A stretch of 64,000 nt of DNA from Lacrimispora sphenoides JCM 1415 (GTDB lineage Bacteria; Bacillota; Clostridia; Lachnospirales; Lachnospiraceae), in contig NZ_LT630003.1 in the NCBI RefSeq assembly GCF_900105615.1, forward strand, positions 3,286,001-3,350,000, given 5' to 3'. A program made the translations under genes and the position numbers. Positions 61,294 through 64,000 of this stretch are shown one piece after another. The stretch's first letter is position 1. Every line of letters begins with the position of its first letter. The notes beneath the pieces were generated by a model. The model was given only the letters and a program-made list of their open reading frames with translations, did not search any database and had not been told where the DNA came from.

Positions 61294-62658
61294 TCAGCGT
61301 TTCTTTAAAAAGCTTACCAAAACTCCGGATATGATGGTTCCCACGATAATTGCCACAAGGTAGAACGGCAGATTGGAAACTGCCCCCGGAATAACAAATA
61401 CAAAGGCCCCGCCATGAGGAACCGCCAGCCCGCAGTTAAAGATCATGGATAACGCTCCGGTAACCGCTGCTCCAATGGTAACAGAAGGTAGTACACGGAC
61501 CGGATCGGCTGCCGCAAAGGGGATTGCCCCCTCGCTGATAAAAGAAGCTCCCAGGATCCAGGCCGTCTTTCCCGACTCAATTTGGTCTGTGGTATAACGA
61601 TCCTTCGCAATGATGGTGGAAAGTGCCATTGCTAACGGTGGAACCATACCCGAGGCCATAACCGCCGCCATAACCGGTGCCGTCTCTCCCGGAGACAAGG
61701 TTGTTAAAGACGCAACTCCAAAGAAATAAGCTGCTTTTCCGATGGGCCCAGCTAAATCGACCGCCATCATTGCCCCAAGAATCAATCCCAGAAGGGCGGA
61801 ATTCACACCGGATAAGCTGTTTAAAAACTCTGTGATCCAAACATTGAGCGCCTTAAAAGGAGTACCGATGATAAAAATCATGGTAAGCCCTACAATCACA
61901 GATGATAAAAACGGTACGATCAGAACAGGCATCAGGCCTTCCAGACCCTTTGGCATTTTAATCACCTTTTTTAAGAATAATGCCGCGTATCCGCCTAAAA
62001 ATCCACCGATCAGCGCACCTAAAAATCCAGCATTCAATGTGCTGGCAAGCATACCACCCACCATACCGGGCAGAAGGCCGGGCCGGTCTGAGATGGAGTG
62101 TCCGATAAATCCTCCCAGAATTGGGAACATGAGAGCCATGCAGACTCCGCCTCCAATCATGCTGAAGGCCTGTGCAATCGGCCCCTCCGAATGGATGCCG
62201 CCGAATGCAAAAGAAAGGGCAATACAGATGCCTCCCGCCACAACAAAGGGAATCATATAGGAAACACCTGCCATCAGATGTTTGTAGACACTAACCTTTT
62301 GTTTCGTATTTTGCACTGCACTTGTGTCCATACCTGCCTCAGCGTTCTTGTAAATATATGTACTTGCCAGCGCCTTCTCAATGATCTCACCGGCCTTGTT
62401 GATGCCGTCCTCCACATTGGTCTCATACAGACGTTTTCCATGAAACCGTTCCTTGTTGACACCGGTATTGGCTGCGATAAGCACTGCATCTGCTGCGGCA
62501 ATGTCTTCCGCTGTAAGTACATTTTCTGCACCAATGGATCCCTGTGTTTCAACCTTGATCTCGTGCCCCATAGATTTAGCTTCCATCATAAGTTTCTCTG
62601 CAGCCATATAAGTATGTGCGATTCCTGTGGAGCAGGAAGTAATTGCTACTAATTTCAT
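61294..62658 (-). CDS. PTS fructose-family EIIBC
   Basis: A 454-residue PTS permease. The IIB domain (1-100) has the phospho-Cys in AITSCSTGIAHTYMAAEKL; a linker of about 30 residues leads to the IIC domain with about nine membrane segments (YMIPFVVAGGICIALSFAFGG, ASFISEGAIPFAAADP). It belongs to the fructose-mannitol family, but the sugar is not set by sequence. It overlaps the IIA gene by four bases (ATGA), and phosphate passes from IIA to IIB. Confidence 0.92.
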   Translation of the reverse strand: MKLVAITSCSTGIAHTYMAAEKLMMEAKSMGHEIKVETQGSIGAENVLTAEDIAAADAVLIAANTGVNKERFHGKRLYETNVEDGINKAGEIIEKALASTYIYKNAEAGMDTSAVQNTKQKVSVYKHLMAGVSYMIPFVVAGGICIALSFAFGGIHSEGPIAQAFSMIGGGVCMALMFPILGGFIGHSISDRPGLLPGMVGGMLASTLNAGFLGALIGGFLGGYAALFLKKVIKMPKGLEGLMPVLIVPFLSSVIVGLTMIFIIGTPFKALNVWITEFLNSLSGVNSALLGLILGAMMAVDLAGPIGKAAYFFGVASLTTLSPGETAPVMAAVMASGMVPPLAMALSTIIAKDRYTTDQIESGKTAWILGASFISEGAIPFAAADPVRVLPSVTIGAAVTGALSMIFNCGLAVPHGGAFVFVIPGAVSNLPFYLVAIIVGTIISGVLVSFLKKR

Positions 62659-63116
62659 AAAGAAACCCCCTCTTCTAAAATAGTGAACAGTTGTCTTTTA
62701 TCCTCACATGTCAGTAAACGGCTTCTGAATTCTTCATGCATCAGGCTTCTTGCAAGCTTTGCCAATATCTTTAAATGCAGATCATCCGTTGTGTCCGGAA
62801 CTGCAATCAGAAAGATCAGGGATGCAAGGCTCCCATCTGGGGCATTGAAATTCACACCGTCTTTGCTTTTCGCAAAAACCAGGGCCGGACTCTTCACCGT
62901 GTGGCTCTTACCATGAGGAATTGCCACCTGCATGCCGATTCCTGTAGGTCCGATTGCCTCCCGCTCCATCACGGTCTCCAGAAAGACCGCTTCGTCTTCA
63001 ATCCGGCCTTCTGCCTTTAGCAGGGCAATCATATCCGTCAGACATTTCTCCTTATGGTCTGCCGATAAATCTGTAATCATTAAATCTTCATTGATTAAAG
63101 CTGAAATTTTTAACAT
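62655..63116 (-). CDS. PTS fructose/mannitol-family EIIA
   Basis: A 153-residue IIA protein that carries phosphate from HPr to IIB. The active His is in MQVAIPHGKSHTVKSPALVF; the family start LINEDLMITDLSADHKEKCL and the end LARSLMHEEFRSRLL are typical. It lies 22 bases after deoC and overlaps the IIBC gene. Confidence 0.93.
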   Translation of the reverse strand: MLKISALINEDLMITDLSADHKEKCLTDMIALLKAEGRIEDEAVFLETVMEREAIGPTGIGMQVAIPHGKSHTVKSPALVFAKSKDGVNFNAPDGSLASLIFLIAVPDTTDDLHLKILAKLARSLMHEEFRSRLLTCEDKRQLFTILEEGVSL

Positions 63117-63138
63117 GTTTGTTCCCCACCCTCATCTT

Positions 63139-63837
63139 TTAGTAGCCGGACTTCAAAGCTTCACGGTAGCCTTCCAGTATCCTAAAGCTGCTGCTGGTGC
63201 CGATGCGCTCAGCTCCTGCTTCAATCATCTGCCTGCAGGTTTCCCAGTCACGTATTCCTCCTGCTGCCTTCACTTTGATTTCTTCTCCTACGACCTCTTT
63301 CATCAGCCTCACATCTTCCGCAGTTGCCCCGCTTGTTCCAAACCCGGTAGAGGTCTTGACAAAATCCGGTTTTACTTTTTTGGCAATCTCCGCGGCTTTA
63401 CGGATCTCATCTTTTTCGAGATAGCAGTTTTCAAAGATAACTTTACTTAAAACACCTGCTTTCCGGCAGATATCACAGATCTGCCTCATCTCTTCTTCTA
63501 TGTAATCATAATTTCCGTTTTTCAGTTCTCCGATATTGATTACATAATCAATTTCATCCGCCCCATGTAAAATCGCATCCTGCGTCTCGAAGCACTTTGT
63601 CTCGATGGTTGTCTGCCCCAAAGGAAATCCAATAGCGGCCCCCACATGGACCGGAGTATCCTTTAACAGGGATCTGCAATAGGCAACCGGTGAGGAGTTG
63701 ATCGCAACCATCTTAAAACCATTCTCTTTTGCCTCCCTGCACAGCTGATCAAAATCAGCTTTTACCGCACCGGCTTTTAAGCAGGTATGGTCAAACAGAT
63801 TTGCCAGCTTTGCTTCCGTTAACTCACTTAGTTTCAT
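63139..63837 (-). CDS. deoC: Deoxyribose-phosphate aldolase
   Basis: Class I aldolase of 232 residues that splits 2-deoxyribose-5-phosphate into glyceraldehyde-3-phosphate and acetaldehyde. The Schiff-base Lys is in DFVKTSTGFGTSGAT, the second Lys in IKVKAAGGIRDWETC and the Asp in HGADEIDYVINIG. The start MKLSELTEAKL at 63837 follows AAAGGAAATG; an upstream ATG at 63876 adds 13 Lys/Asn-rich residues and is less likely. As first gene of a PTS/dehydrogenase operon, with no deoB or nucleoside phosphorylase, it may act on a different deoxy- or keto-sugar phosphate. Confidence 0.93.
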   Translation of the reverse strand: MKLSELTEAKLANLFDHTCLKAGAVKADFDQLCREAKENGFKMVAINSSPVAYCRSLLKDTPVHVGAAIGFPLGQTTIETKCFETQDAILHGADEIDYVINIGELKNGNYDYIEEEMRQICDICRKAGVLSKVIFENCYLEKDEIRKAAEIAKKVKPDFVKTSTGFGTSGATAEDVRLMKEVVGEEIKVKAAGGIRDWETCRQMIEAGAERIGTSSSFRILEGYREALKSGY

Positions 63838-63887
63838 TCTTTCATTTCCTTTCTCTTTATTTTTGTTTAGTTTCATATCTCAATTTT

Positions 63888-63915
63888 ATATTATCATAAT
63901 TTTTGTATTTGTCAA
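63888..63915 (-). promoter_or_regulatory. Promoter of the deoC-PTS operon
   Basis: Minus-strand TTGACA (63915-63910), 16 bases, TAATAT (63893-63888). Confidence 0.65.
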
Positions 63916-63933
63916 CATTTTGCTTTCATATAT

Positions 63934-63956
63934 TTTTGATTTCTTTGTTTTGATTT
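63934..63956. promoter_or_regulatory. Direct repeats upstream of the deoC promoter
   Basis: TTTTGATTT occurs at 63934-63942 and 63948-63956, 19-41 bases upstream of the -35 box. DeoR-family repressors often use direct repeats of this T-rich type, but the DNA here is AT-rich throughout, so chance is possible. Confidence 0.3.
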
Positions 63957-64000
63957 TACTTCAAACAATTTTATTGCTGTGTATTGACAGAATTAAATGT

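Overview
The window looks like chromosomal DNA of a mid-GC Clostridia, most likely a Lachnospiraceae member of the Lacrimispora / Clostridium saccharolyticum type. The reasons are the indirect Asn-tRNA route (AspS2 plus GatCAB), T-box leaders, LplB/LplC-type sugar importers, choline-binding-type cell-wall repeats, NupOPQ-type nucleoside transport, and strong AGGAGG ribosome sites with TTGACA/TATAAT promoters. The species assignment is inference. I saw no rRNA, tRNA, CRISPR array, intact insertion sequence or prophage.

1-11.9 kb: a long class B penicillin-binding protein with a BlaI/MecI-like dyad at its promoter, a small secreted cell-wall protein, an MntR-like repressor, NADP isocitrate dehydrogenase, a GNAT acetyltransferase, two convergent LysR regulators, and a three-gene unit (DASS anion transporter, exported protein of unknown function, archaeal-type phosphoglycerate mutase).

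11.9-18.5 kb: one T-box-led minus-strand operon aspS2-gatC-gatA-gatB-aspartate aminotransferase, which links aspartate supply to charging of tRNA(Asn)/tRNA(Asp). 18.5-26.8 kb: a MATE exporter, a YacP/Rae1-type NYN ribonuclease, the Mn exporter MntP, the trehalose unit treR/treP/treC with matching operators inside both promoters, and a tandem-HD (HD-GYP) protein.

26.9-46.3 kb: a plant-polysaccharide region. AraC regulator, GH105 hydrolase and an unknown toroid-like protein; a GH38 alpha-mannosidase, HAD phosphatase, LplB/LplC permeases and binding protein; T-box-controlled tyrS; and a 2000-residue surface protein carrying both a GH28-type and a PL9-type pectinase fold with CcpA-type cre palindromes upstream. 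The big enzyme would cut pectin outside the cell, the importer would bring in oligosaccharides, and GH105 and GH38 would finish them inside.

46.5-55.3 kb: a HEAT-like protein beside a YcaQ/AlkZ-type DNA glycosylase, then a nucleoside operon (nucleoside hydrolase, BMP lipoprotein, ATPase, two permeases) behind a Crp/Fnr-family regulator. 55.3-58.2 kb is an AT-rich, rearranged stretch: two tiny genes for an exported and a membrane protein, an 81-bp inverted repeat, a decayed pdxS fragment fused to the 3' end of an RpiR regulator, and an orphan plus-strand terminator. 58.2-63.9 kb is a PTS operon (deoC, IIA, IIBC, Gfo/Idh/MocA dehydrogenase, zinc dehydrogenase) with a DeoR regulator; the substrate is not evident and this is one of the more interesting metabolic leads.
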